Part shown: positions 44,478 to 55,796 of the stretch, one piece after another
Position numbering within the stretch: the first letter of the stretch is position 1
Layout of the letters: the number at the start of each line of letters is the position of its first letter
Assembly (NCBI GenBank): GCA_023313575.1
Contig: JAJTTP010000008.1
Span: forward strand, 806,001 to 870,000
Direction of reading: 5' to 3'
DNA: 64,000 nt
Source: Eutypella sp. D-1
Lineage: Eukaryota; Ascomycota; Sordariomycetes; Xylariales; Diatrypaceae
Notes under the pieces: model-generated
The model's database searches: none
The model's input: only the letters and a program-made list of their open reading frames with translations
Told to the model about the DNA's origin: nothing
Made by a program: the position numbers and the translations under genes

Positions 44478-45532
44478 ATGCCTAACTGGGTCAGAGACCA
44501 TACCTGGCTGCTCGAGCCGCCCAACCGTGAAGCGCTTCTTGCGATGAGCCCCGATGACCCTGTAAGACAACGAACAGTAATCCAACGCGCCAACTGGCTG
44601 GTCCAGGCTGTCGATAATCCAGCGTTCCAAGAGACAAGAGATATCACGGACCTCGAATGGCTGCCAAAGTAAGATACTCTCAAAGTTGCCCTCGTGGGTT
44701 GTATATCTCATTGACCATTCGTAGCGAATCCTACCAACACTATGATGCGAGCACAATTTACCAACAATTCACCTATTCGAAGATGTTGTGGGACACTAGC
44801 AAGGACTGTGCCGATCTCGTGAATGACATTGAGGGGCTGCTAAACGCAGGCAAACTCGCAAACATAAAAAAGATCATCTGCTTTGGTCTCGGCCAATTCT
44901 TCATCGATGAGCATCAGGAGTCGTTCAGCCCTAGAAGATGGTGCTTCATCAATCGTCGTATGGGACAGCACGCAGCTGCACTCACCATTGCGGAAGTGCT
45001 CAACAGAAGACAGGGCGGGGAAAGAGTTACCCTCCTAGCCCAGGATCCGTCATATTATGATGAAGACAAGCATGTCCTTCGACAGTACGGCTTTAAAATC
45101 GCGGACTGGGACCACGGTGTGCAAGAAGGATTCGTCGAAGTCGATGATAGTACCTTCGTCATATCCATAAACTTCGGAGATCGCGTCCAACAAGTTGTCT
45201 GTGAGACTTCCCGCCCGGCAGCGATGATCTGGGCGCCCCCGGAGAGAGCATGTCAGTGCTGCAGCAACGACGAGCTCCACATGTCACCTACCTGCGACGT
45301 ACTAGCAACCGGATATTGGGAGACCCAACCTTCTTACCTCAGGCATGCGTAGGATCCAGGCTACGAGGCTGAAATTGTGTTCGGGGCTCAGGCGCTCAGA
45401 GTCGGCGACACCGAATGGTTGGAGGGATCAGCCGAGACCGAGGACCCGGAGATGAATTGGAGTCCTCTCAACATCGCACGTCGTCACAGGGTCCTGTCGG
45501 AAACCTGTCTCTATGTGCGCCGCTCACTCTGA
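44478..45532 (+). CDS. SRR1-like domain protein
   Basis: Three exons: 44478-44668, 44725-45298, 45353-45532, giving 314 aa; introns are 56 and 54 bp. Seen: KKIICFGLGQF followed by MGQHAAALTIAEVL and VTLLAQDPSYYDEDKHVLRQYGFKI, the core of the SRR1-like domain. Reading straight through exon 2 ends at a TAG (45350-45352) giving 272 aa. But the same frame continues open beyond that TAG for 59 codons of coding-like sequence (DPGYEAEIVFGAQAL to ETCLYVRRSL), and a 54-bp intron from GTACTA (45299) to GCGTAG (45352) removes the stop in phase. I prefer the longer model; the ending is moderately sure. Known: SRR1 of Arabidopsis affects circadian and phytochrome signalling; fungal members are uncharacterised. 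Confidence 0.75.
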
Positions 45533-46141
45533 CCAGCAGCCACAGCCCACAGCTCTACCCGAAAGGGGAGCCTCAGCCAATGTATTGCACCGGTCATCGT
45601 CCCCTTCGCAGGCGCGGTTTGCGCAGCCAGTCACACTGGATTCACACCATGGCGACCTCTACCCGGGGTTTATGATTACCTATCATATTTTCTTCTCGTG
45701 ACGAAGATTGTGAGCCGGATATTAACTTTTCAATCATGCTAGTCGAATGGACAAGGCTTCATTACTCTTCGCAATTTCATCATCATATGCAGGATGATGT
45801 TAACCGTGCTAAAGAACATCGGATAATAGCTTGGATATCAATAAAGGGTCTGATCTCGCGGTATGGCTAGTTAGCAACGAGAACTACAAGCTTTTCAATT
45901 GTCGTCGATATGTAACAATGCAGGAGGCTGGATCTGAGAGGAACCCTCGCACATGATCAGCATCATGGAAGATTGGTAGAGATGAAGAAATTAGAATTGA
46001 TATTTCTATTAGTCATCGGCCACATTTTCGGGGTTCGTAGTTGGATTCTTGACACGTGTAGCGCTGGGTGGAGATTATTTTGCGTGCCTGAGTGTGACTA
46101 CTGGTCGTAACCATAGGACACTCACAGAACTTTGCTCAAGC
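45533..46141. other. Convergent 3' flanks
   Basis: A spacer between the SRR1-like gene (+) and the Ldh2-type gene (-). Nothing is recognised in it. Confidence 0.5.
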
Positions 46142-47429
46142 TCACTTGACAACGATTGGATCCTTTCCTACCCGCAGTGCTTCTTCATTTAGAGCATTGA
46201 TCTCTGCCTGCACGTAAGGGATCCCTTTCTCCTCTCGCTCCTGCTGAACTAACTGCTCGATCTCACCAGGGAAATATATTCGCTCGACTCCAGCCGCCTT
46301 TTCCGACCCCACGACCCGCTGGTATAGATAGTCCATTCTTTCTTTGAACTCGTCAAGGCTCATGAACAGGTCGGGCTTGATGGCCACGAGGAAGTGTCCT
46401 ACGTCCGAGGCTTTGGAGGGATCATAGGGTCCCGTCACATGGCCAGCAAATGCGGAGCCTGGTGCTAATATCAATACGACCCATTGAATCTCGGATTGGG
46501 ACTTTGCTTACCCGATAGAACCCCAGAAAATACATCCATCATAATAGCCAGAGCGGAGCCCTTTGGCCCGCCCATCGGCAGCATGACGCCCTCAAGTGCT
46601 GCACTAGGGTCGTCCGTCGGTCGGCCCTCGGCGTCCAGCGCCCAATCCAGGGGTATCTTCTCACCCCTCCTCTTCGCCTTGTATATCTTGCCACGCGCGG
46701 CGACGGATGGCGCCATATCCAAGATGAAGGGTTTCTTCTCGCCGCCCGGTGCTCCGCAGGCAAGGGGCGACACGCCGACTAACTTGCTTTTGCCCCCGAA
46801 AACCGGAAGCGCAGGGCTGGAGTTGGTAAATACTCTATGAGAAGATGATATGCGTTAATTCCTGCTTTTCCTAGTAAGTGCGGTAAGAGTTCACACTATG
46901 GCATGGCGGAGCAGGAATGACCAGGTGAAGTTATCTCGCAGTCGCATCAATTCAATTGTCCAGAAGGACAGTGGCATACGTACAGGCTCATCATACCAGC
47001 ATCTATAGCCTGCTGGCAGATCCACGCGCTCATGCCGAAGTGGTTCGAGTGCTTCACGCTCACCATACCGATACCAAACTCGCGGGCCATCTCGATAGCG
47101 GTGCCCATGCCTAAGCGGGCCGCTAAGAACCCAAACCCATTGTGGCCGTCGACCTGCGCGACGACAGGCGTGATTTTATTCAACTCGGGGCTGGCTGTGG
47201 CATCAAGAACACCCTGCCGCACCCGCGCCATATACGAGGGAATCCGGTTGATGCCATGCGTATCGACACCCCGTAGGTCGGCGGCCACCAGGCACTCTGC
47301 CACTATGGCCGCGTTGCTCGGTGAGACCCCATTTCCAATTAGGACGTTCTCAACGAACTTCCTGGCCGCCCCCGCGTTCACGTACACCTTAGGGTCGCCT
47401 TCGGGACCAGAGCCGGAATTATCCGCCAT
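46142..47429 (-). CDS. Malate/L-lactate dehydrogenase (Ldh2) family oxidoreductase
   Basis: Three exons: 47429-46984, 46834-46512, 46458-46142, giving 361 aa; introns are 149 and 53 bp. Seen: GVDTHGINRIPSYMARV (54-70), the catalytic-site motif VKHSNHFGMS with H130, then TNSSPALPVFGG, GVSPLACGAP, and LDMAPSVAARGKI, all in family order. PMGGPKGSALAIMMDVFSGVLSG spans the nucleotide-binding end. Known: this fold differs from classical LDH and reduces 2-oxo acids with NAD(P)H, acting on malate, lactate, ureidoglycolate, sulfolactate or cyclic imino acids depending on the member. The substrate here is not readable. The donor at 46983 (GTACGT) was chosen because it restores the GMMSLVFTNSSP continuity. 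Confidence 0.9.
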
Positions 47430-50400
47430 ATCTGGCCGTGGACAAGGTGCTGGATATAGGGGCTAATCGCACGTGAAGTTCTACCCTGGAGGGAAATGAT
47501 GAAAGTCGATAACTATCGTTCTACGCACTTCCCGGGCTGAGTTGATATGTGATCTCTTGTAAGTTGAGAAATAGTCATATTCCGTGGTGTATCGGCGGAG
47601 TTGAAATGAATGTGGGGAATAGCTCACATCCACCCCGCATTATTTAGATCCGATATCGTTGCTATACTTTTGAGTCATGATGGTCCGGCTCAACGCTATT
47701 ATTAACGTTCATTGTGTCTCTGCCTCAACATTTTCAATTGTCGGAAATGTATTGTATTGAACCAATACGATTCCCATTCATTCCTTCTTCGTGATCCCAG
47801 ATACCTGAGCATGGAGCTAAAAGGGGACGGGTATACCGGGTATTTATATTCCGCAACCAGCATGCAATAAAGCAATAAGACGCTGCAAAAAGCCGTCAGG
47901 TTGTCATTATATCCTACCGAGGTCTAAGCCAAATTTCTCACGAATGTATAGTGGCTTTGATTGATGCTGTCTAGCCTCAGTCTTTGCAATGGTAAGAGCC
48001 GGTATTGCGCAGCAGCAGCAAATATATCTACAGTGGGCGAAATAAACCCGTTGAGGTCACAATCGTCTGCCTGAGAGTGAATAGTCATTATTCCTGGGTC
48101 GGAAATGTATATATAATAACTCACTCACGGCTAATCGGCTAACATCCGCTGCCTCTGCTTTGATCTAATATTCAGATCTACGCTTGTGCACACAAGACAA
48201 CAGGAGCGCAATTAAATTTCCGCCATTTCCTCCGTAATCTTATGCGAACATCATCTGCATGATTTGAGACATGTTTGCTGTAGGATAGGATAGGACGGGC
48301 ACGGCCTGAAGACGGCCTGAGATGTGTGCATGGCAGCATCGGTGGCTTGGTGAGTTGATGATCCGTGATACCATGGTAAGCACTAACGGGCTTCGCCGGG
48401 GTGAGACGGCAATGCAAGTGTCCCCTTTAAGTTTCAGTCGGAGCGTCGTTGTAGGACTGTCTGAAGCAAACGAGCCGCATCCTGATAAGCATGCGCATAT
48501 TATGGCTTCCGCCAGATAGATGAGGGTGCATCCAATCGAATATTGGGAGTCGGGGCTTGGATCACTTTATGACGCTGTTTATTTCGCTTACACGCTGGCG
48601 GCTGCATCATGTCCACACCGAGTCTATGAGCAATTTTTTAATGATAGCCGACTTTGGATGGAGGTATCTTAGATATTCTCAGCATCATTCAAACCCCGTC
48701 TGTCTAATGCATACCATGACCGTTATTTATGTGTTTATTAGCATCGCTATGATGCACCGCGTGAAGTATTGTTTCGCTCAATCTGGGACGCGTATCGATC
48801 CCCAGAAGACCTCAACAAGATTTGACAAATCTTATCGCGTCGTCAAACATATTGCTTTACTTCGAACTGGTATCTATTTTCCGGTCTTATTTCTTCGAGG
48901 GTTTGTTGTTGAAAAGGGAATAGGTTAAGAGGCTTAGATTTGGAGGCCAGGGGGTTCATCCAATATACCGGTCTGGCATTGGGAGACCGCGTGTGAAGGG
49001 CCACTGCTACTACATAGATATGTACGAGACTGCAACATAGCCTCATGCCCGTGCTGCACATACTCTGAAAGGTCTCTTGAGCGTAGCACGGATTGTACGT
49101 GGTATGCCTCGGTGGTTACACCTGCGGATCAAAAAAATAAAAAATAAAAATTCACTGAGACTTCGGCACAGCATATTACAAATTACATATGAAATTAGGT
49201 CGCGCGTTGAATTATGGAGAACCGACAGGACTATTGGGTTATATCGAATCTAGTCTGCGTAGCGAAGATCCATTGTTTGAAGTGCAATGACTTCTCAGAG
49301 CTTATTATTCATGGAGAAAACAATACTTCAGATGCATCTTGCCATTTGGATGTGGTTACGCAGATGCACTGAAACTGTAGCGCCATACTCACGTGGCTGG
49401 CCGGGCTTGTTGCTCTACAAGTATATAAGTCTCTTGGGGCGTTTCAACGTAGGGGCTGCCGGACTTCGCGTGTGTGGCCGGTTTTGTAGACGCTTGGCCC
49501 ATCGTCGCTTTTCTTTATGCACCTATATATGTACTGCGAAAAGTTCGGATGGGACCAGTGCGAAGTCACCTCTTAGCTGAGATAATGACCCTACCGTCTT
49601 ACCCAGCTGGTCCTAACTACCTAACATCCGGTATACGAAAGTTGCACTTCGGGGTCCGGGCAGGATGACCATTGGCTGCTGTGCCGCAACCAACGAATGA
49701 CCTTAGTGGCCCCATAAGGCTATAACGGGATACCCAACAGGGGGAAATCTCGATGCGTCCAATTACAAAAACAGCTGGACGATGTGCCCCCTTTATTTAT
49801 AATCCACCGGACCTACTATAGTATAGCATACAAGGTACTTATGTAGCTAGTCACAATGCGACTACCGTGCGGCAGCTAATAATGGCGAACAGTATTTTGA
49901 CTGCGCTCGCTAAAAATGTTATAGAACAAATTCTAACGCTTACCATCTTTACGTACTTCTATCCCAAAATTTCGTCTTAGAATATTCCCCTTCCCAGCAC
50001 GGCAATCGTATAGCTTGCCCCAATAGTTCGTAAAAGGGGTTTGGCCCAAGTCTAGGAAGAGACCCGCTCAGCCCGCTGTGCCAGCTAAATGTGTATATGG
50101 GGCGTAGGGCTTCAGTTACTTTAGACGCGCGCGTAATAACAGGTCACTAGAGGGATGGCTGGTGCCTTTCCACGTGCTATAAGTATATGTTAGCGCACCG
50201 GCCGCATATTTGGGACCCGAGCTGAAAAAAAGGCGTGTTCTGACCGCTTCTGTCGGATCGCTCCAGCGGCCGGCCAACAACGTCGTTGCTAAGTATGGCT
50301 TCCGCCAACTGTCTGGCGTTCGCTTAACAGCAATCCAAAGCGATCAAAGTAATCTCAGACAGTCGTAGCCCTCAATGATGCGAACGGCGTCCTGATATCT

Positions 50401-50740
50401 TATGAGAAGAAAATAATTGGCTAGATTGGTTCAGACTAAAATGGTATATTGCAAGGTCTAGCAGTTGGTCGCTCAACACGCGTCGATATAAGGTATGATA
50501 CACATCTCATTCAAAAGAAGAAGAAGAAAAAAGACAAGATCGCTTCCCGTTCCAAGGTCCTTTGAGCAAAGTGGCCCCCCACCTAAACCCACCAGTGACC
50601 TCCATATACATAATAAAAACGATATGCCGCAAACAACACTTTTCTGAGGTATTTCGCGTGCAGGAGTCACCCGAACTCCTGAAGAATGTAGACCGATATG
50701 ATTTATGTATATATCAAGAATAAAAATATCGTCATACCAA
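47430..50740. other. Intergenic, 3.3 kb, no supported gene
   Basis: Short open frames only, none with motifs. An A-rich stretch with AAAAATAAAAAAT-type sequence lies near 49133-49150. The left part is the promoter of the Ldh2-type gene. Confidence 0.5.
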
Positions 50741-52436
50741 CTAGTCTATGGGAAATACCTTCCCGACAAATCGTAAGTTGGATGGGAAAGAGGTGTCAAC
50801 CGAGTACTCGAGGATCTCGTCGTCCGAAATGGCGAAGAGAGTCGCATCGTAGGTCATTGTGATGGCGGTAAAGTTCCGGCTCGGCCCTCCGGAGAAGTTG
50901 ATCTTGTCAATCGCATTGAGCTTCTCGCCATCATAGTGCATACCCGTCATCTGACCGCCGTCGAGAAGGCCCAGATATAGATAATTTGACCAGTCATCCC
51001 ACATAGTAGCGGCAAAATGCTGCTTCCTCGAGGGGACAGGCACTTCGTTGACGAGGATCTGCCGGTCATCTGAATCTTTTGTTAGTACGTGCTGAAGTGG
51101 GTTAGGGTGCTAAGGCAGCCTGGGCGGTTGCTGAGGACTCACCAAAATCCCAAGCATTATCGAACGTAGACAGTTGCATTGTACCAGTTGAGTCTACACT
51201 CAGGCCCTGCGAAACAAGATTGAGGTTGAAGAGGTACGACCCCTGCCGCGTAGGAATAATAGCGAGACTCGAGTTGTCGGCTACGGCGTCGCTTTCGACG
51301 GCGACATCGGACACATCCCAGTGACTAGAGTTAGCGACCTTGACAGCACCGTCGGAAGGCCTCTGGTATGCCACCACCCAGTTGCCAGACTTCCCATTTT
51401 GAGAGGGACGCTGCCAGGCTGCAGAGAGCAAACTGCCGGGGCGAGTCTGAAGGAAAGCGTCGTCGAGGGTATCAGTCCTCCACCGGTTGGCTGAATCCAT
51501 CCCGTCGGCACGGCCCACAGACCGGATAAGGCTGTCCGAGTCCAAGTACCAAAGGCGAATTTCGTAGCGATCGGCGCGCGTGTCATCGATCGTAGCGCTT
51601 GCTAGAGGAGTACCAGAAACAGGCTTCACCGGCATCGTCGACGGGGCGAGGAGTTCGCTAATGTTCGTCTTCCCCCACTTCTTCTCCTTTGAGTCCCATT
51701 GACAAGCGATGATGGCGTCATAGGCATCCTGGAAGAATACGGCCCGATGAGTCGTTCCATCGGGGCCTGTCCAGTTCGATGCGGTAAGCCTCGAGCTGCT
51801 GTGCAGGAGAGGATTGTCGGGCTTAGAGTCATCCGCATCTGTGTTCGCTGTCCCTTCCTGCCCTTCCTGCCCTTCTACAGGCTCTGCATTATTCTTACTA
51901 GTCAACGAACCCACGACGCCGCCGACGACAGCAGCAACAATTATGGCGACGATGACGCCCAGTGCTATCCAAAAGGTCATCGGTGCTACACCACACAGCT
52001 TCCGCTGGGGTTTTTTCTCATCATTGTACTCTGTGGGCGGTCCTGCCTGTGAGGGTGGTGGCGGCGGACCATTCTGCCCGTAACCCATCGCCATTGGGGC
52101 GACAGCTGCGGCGTAAGCCCCATGCGGACTCGGCTGCCCCGGGTGGCCCTCGTATGTCGCCTGTGAGTATGGACTTGTTGGACTATGCACCGATGGCTGC
52201 GCGACTGGAGCATAGTAACCATCCGCCGGCGGATAGGTGTTCGGCACAGCGGCCGCATACTGCCCTCCGTTTGGATATTGTCCGCCATTCGGATATTGTC
52301 CAACATTCGCATACTGTACTGGAGGAGGATGACTGACGACGGCCTGCTTTTGGAACTGTTCAGGGTCGACAACCTCGGGCAACTGCGAATAATTATTATG
52401 CACCTCGAGGGTGCTGTAATTGTCGGAATTGCTCAT
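50741..52436 (-). CDS. Type II membrane protein with a fucose-lectin-like beta-propeller ectodomain
   Basis: Two exons: 52436-51143 and 51069-50741, giving 540 aa; the intron is 73 bp. The start at 52436 begins MSNSDNYSTLEVHNN; the frame runs open farther upstream but without support. Residues 1-140 are Pro/Gln/Tyr/Gly-rich with direct repeats GQYPNG (46-60). A single transmembrane segment MTFWIALGVIVAIIVAAVVG lies at about 153-172, preceded by basic KKPQRK, which predicts the C-terminus outside. A linker (180-205) is followed by repeating units with patterns such as HRAVFFQDAYDAIIACQW, EIRLWYLDSDSLIRSV and LSAAWQRPSQNGKSGNWVVAY, like blades of the six-bladed fungal fucose-specific lectin propeller. 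Known: such lectins bind fucosylated glycans. Binding here is inference. Confidence 0.8.
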
Positions 52437-54953
52437 CGCGCCCGTCGATGCCGCCTGTGAACAGAGCCGTTCGCGATAAACGGCATGAGGTGAAAAAATA
52501 AAAAAGAGTGTATGGTTTAACGAGTGTGAGTAAGGAAAGAGGAGATTGGACGTGCTGTGCTGATCAACTGTCAAGACAAGAAGGTCGGGACTCGGGGCGG
52601 TGCTCTGGAAGTGGTGCTTCTATTAGATTGCAAGACTAGTCTGGGCTCCCCTGCATCTCCTTGGAGCCAGGCGGCATCGCCAATGAATCCTTCAACGCGA
52701 TAATTGGGTGGGCTTTCCCTATAGGCCCCCAGATGTCTTCTTGGCGCGTTACAGCGCTCTATCAGGTACCTACTATCCTAATATAACGATTCTCTGCTGA
52801 ATATTTATGTGTCTACATTGCATATCAGGGTAAACATGTTCCATTTCCATGCATGTCCGAGCAAAGTCGACGTTGTGTCCATCCAGCTGGCCTATAGAGA
52901 TTGTCTTTGCAGCCCAGCTAAAGGGGGCCCTAGCTAAGCCCTGCTAAGATCGTCTATATTATAGCGAATTATACCCAGCCTTACTACTCCGTATGCACAG
53001 TAGCGCTGTCGAGCTGCCAAGAACAACCTTGCCATTCTCAGAGTAGGACAGAAAAACCTGGAATCAAGTACTGAATAATTCAGCTTGTACCACGAAGAGG
53101 GGAACAACTAACGCATTACAATGTGGTAAGAGGCTTGGAGGCCAGGAGACTTATAGGAGAACTTGCTGAAGACAACGACAGATTTCGACAAGCGTTAGCA
53201 CGCGTAGCATAGATACTCGGGTAAGACCGACCACATCACACTACCTGCCGTAGTGTCAAACGGCGAGGTTACTCGTCACAGCTGCCCAAATTGCGCTCGC
53301 ATTTTTAGAATCCTATAAATCAGATCGAATGTTTACCCAAGCTAGGCACCGCAGGTAGCCTGTAGCGCACTATTCTTGGCAGTATAAGAGACGAGCTTAC
53401 ATATTATTATGCACAGTGTCGGTATCTCCCACCGCAGATTGTCTGGATGGTTAGATGGCTTCCTATAGGCTCCTACAGGCACAGTATAGTACACTATGTA
53501 AGCGCTGACATGCGGAGATCTAATCCGACCGTCTTAAGCCCAAGCGGGAAAGGTATTATCCTAACTAAAGTAGGAATATAGCCATGTTGGTCCTCCAGTG
53601 ACCCTCCGGTAGCCACTCCTCACATTGTTTATCTAAAAGTAGAGGCACAGGAAATGAACCGCTGTTACCTTGACAGCCCCAGCACTATGCTGGTCGATCA
53701 GTTATCATAAGAATAGTAGGGATCAACGTGCACGTGGAGAGGCGGAAAGACTAGTACATATTTTGCTCCAGGAACCGGACCCGAATTTTCAGTCAGCTCG
53801 CCGCGGCACCAACATCAACATGGTGAATTACACTATACGTAATAAGAATATTACTCCCCGTTCAGGATATAGTGAAGTATTTACTTGAATGAGCATGGAA
53901 TATCATATAAATATATCTGGAGGTATCAAGCGAGCACAACAACAATGTCGGGTTATCTAGATTGTACATAGAGTCCGGTTGCATGTCTGTATTCGTTATG
54001 TGTGTGTCGGCGAGTTTGGTTGCGTTGCCTCGGATCTAGCGATATTGGTCATGTCGCCTTTCCTAAAAATGGAAGGCGAAATATCCATTAAAAAGCATCT
54101 AACATGGTACGAACCATTGTCAGCACTGCCTATGCTCGGCCAAGTTCACAGGCAGGACAGGCTACCCACACCCTTCATGAACCCGGTATATATCCTGGTA
54201 GCAGGCGTGTGGCTTGATCATAAAAAGCAGCTCAAAAGGCCTAGCTAAAGTCAAAGAGGTTGGGGGTTGCTGTCTCGAATTCTTCTCTCCCTTTCCTTAG
54301 TTGGTAGGCATCTATAACTTGAAACGAAACGTTGACGAATTATCTAAGCATCTAAGTGATCTAATGCTTCTTCTACAGCTCTACTACCGGCTTTCACTCT
54401 TCCTAGGATTACATGGTAATTCCTGATGCATACGCTGCCGCTAGGATCATCTGCTGTTACGGCCGACGGTATGCAATGTAAGTTGTGGCAGATCCCGTCT
54501 CATCTATTTCTTCCTCACATATCGCATGCGCCCCTCTCTGCTATGTGAAAAGAACTTCTATGTTTCAGGTTCCAGACCATTCAAATTGAGAAGCTTGTCC
54601 ATCGCCGACGACCTTCCCAATCAGCGTACTATGCACGAAGTAGTTGGACGTATAACTCAGCGCTAGGTCAGTTGCCTTCATACACTAGAGCTCCAGTAGT
54701 CCCGACTCCCGACGGAGCTGGAGTCTTCGAGGCTTCAATACCCACTGGAAGATAAAAGCTGAGGCGCATTCTTTCAAATTGCCGCCATCTAAGCGAGGCA
54801 TACCCACCTGTCCTATGGGTCAGGCACCCGCGTGCAAAGGATGAAGCCATGTTGATCGTATGAACAGGGTAGTCGTAACAGGATAAGCGGATTTTCATGT
54901 GAGCGTACATAATTGATGTCGAACAAGCTTGTCGATATTCCCCTCGGGCTTAT
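52437..54953. other. Intergenic, 2.5 kb, no supported gene
   Basis: Promoter of the lectin-like gene at its left end and 3' flank of the 280-aa gene at its right end. No motif-bearing frame or repeat is seen. Confidence 0.5.
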
Positions 54954-55796
54954 CTACAACTGCCGTGATACGTTTGGCGCGATCCACCAGGCCCGTGGAA
55001 AGTCCATTCCCCATTTCGACATAAGAGCCCCGAGCTCCGCCTTCTTCCCGGGCACAATGTTGATAAATATGCGGTCCCCGGCTCTCATGCTAGGCTCGGA
55101 GTGTACTGCACCCTTATCGTGACCGATGCGGAAGAACGAGCATTCCCCCGGCGCTGCTTGCGCCGTTCCTAACCGTGAAAATTCGTTTCCCAGCTTCTCT
55201 CTCACAGCATCGGCGGTCGTGGCACAGCCCACGCACCGAATCGAGGTGCAGGAGTGGTCGGTAGCCAGTGCCTGTTTAGTGGACCGTTGGATATCGCGAG
55301 CGGTGGCCTGATGCTCATCGGGAATGAACATTGTAGGCGGGCCTAATAATGTCCCACACATTTTCCAGTCCGTTTCCAAGGCAGGTAGGCGTTCGCACAT
55401 CCCTCCACTCCTCCTGTTGTCGGTGATCTGCGCACCGGAGCCCAGACCGCCCGAGGAGGCAAAGAACATATCGTCGGTATGCCATCTCGGCCTGTCATAC
55501 TCGCTGGTGGCTTTGGTGGCGCGTATCGTCAGCCAGTAATGATCCAGTCCGCTCCTAGTAATGAACCCGTTCGCGTAACTCAAGAACGGGAGGAGAATGG
55601 GTAGCAAAGATTTCGACAGGGTCGCTGACGCCCACTCGTGTAAGTTGGCTGGTAGGTCCTCCTCATCTCGTAGTAGCGGGCCGCAGTAGCTCCAGAAGGT
55701 GTTTCGCGTTACGGAGATATCTAGGTCTTGGCCTGAATGATCCAGTGCATCCCGGTATCTGAGAAAAGCAAAACTAGAAGAGATATCGCCCTCCAT
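54954..55796 (-). CDS. Uncharacterised protein with an HxD...H metal-site pattern
   Basis: A single-exon 280-aa protein, probably soluble. Seen: HYWLTIRATKATSEYDRPRW, directly followed by HTDD (H106, D108), and late in the protein GECSFFRIGHDKGAVHSEP with H232 and a following Arg (R242 in DRIFINIVPG). HxD, a distal H about 125 residues on and an Arg ten residues after it is the arrangement of Fe(II)/2-oxoglutarate oxygenases, but no other motif of a named subfamily is present. Between them lies a Cys-rich stretch CTSIRCVGC (183-191). I do not recognise a named family. The N-terminus may be incomplete: a preceding exon ending near 55800-55920 is conceivable but I could not build a convincing one. 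Confidence 0.72.
   Translation of the reverse strand: MEGDISSSFAFLRYRDALDHSGQDLDISVTRNTFWSYCGPLLRDEEDLPANLHEWASATLSKSLLPILLPFLSYANGFITRSGLDHYWLTIRATKATSEYDRPRWHTDDMFFASSGGLGSGAQITDNRRSGGMCERLPALETDWKMCGTLLGPPTMFIPDEHQATARDIQRSTKQALATDHSCTSIRCVGCATTADAVREKLGNEFSRLGTAQAAPGECSFFRIGHDKGAVHSEPSMRAGDRIFINIVPGKKAELGALMSKWGMDFPRAWWIAPNVSRQL

Noticed and set aside
45415..45675. 86-codon frame after the SRR1-like gene
   Set aside because: Different frame from the exon accepted at 45353-45532 and without motif; a shadow.
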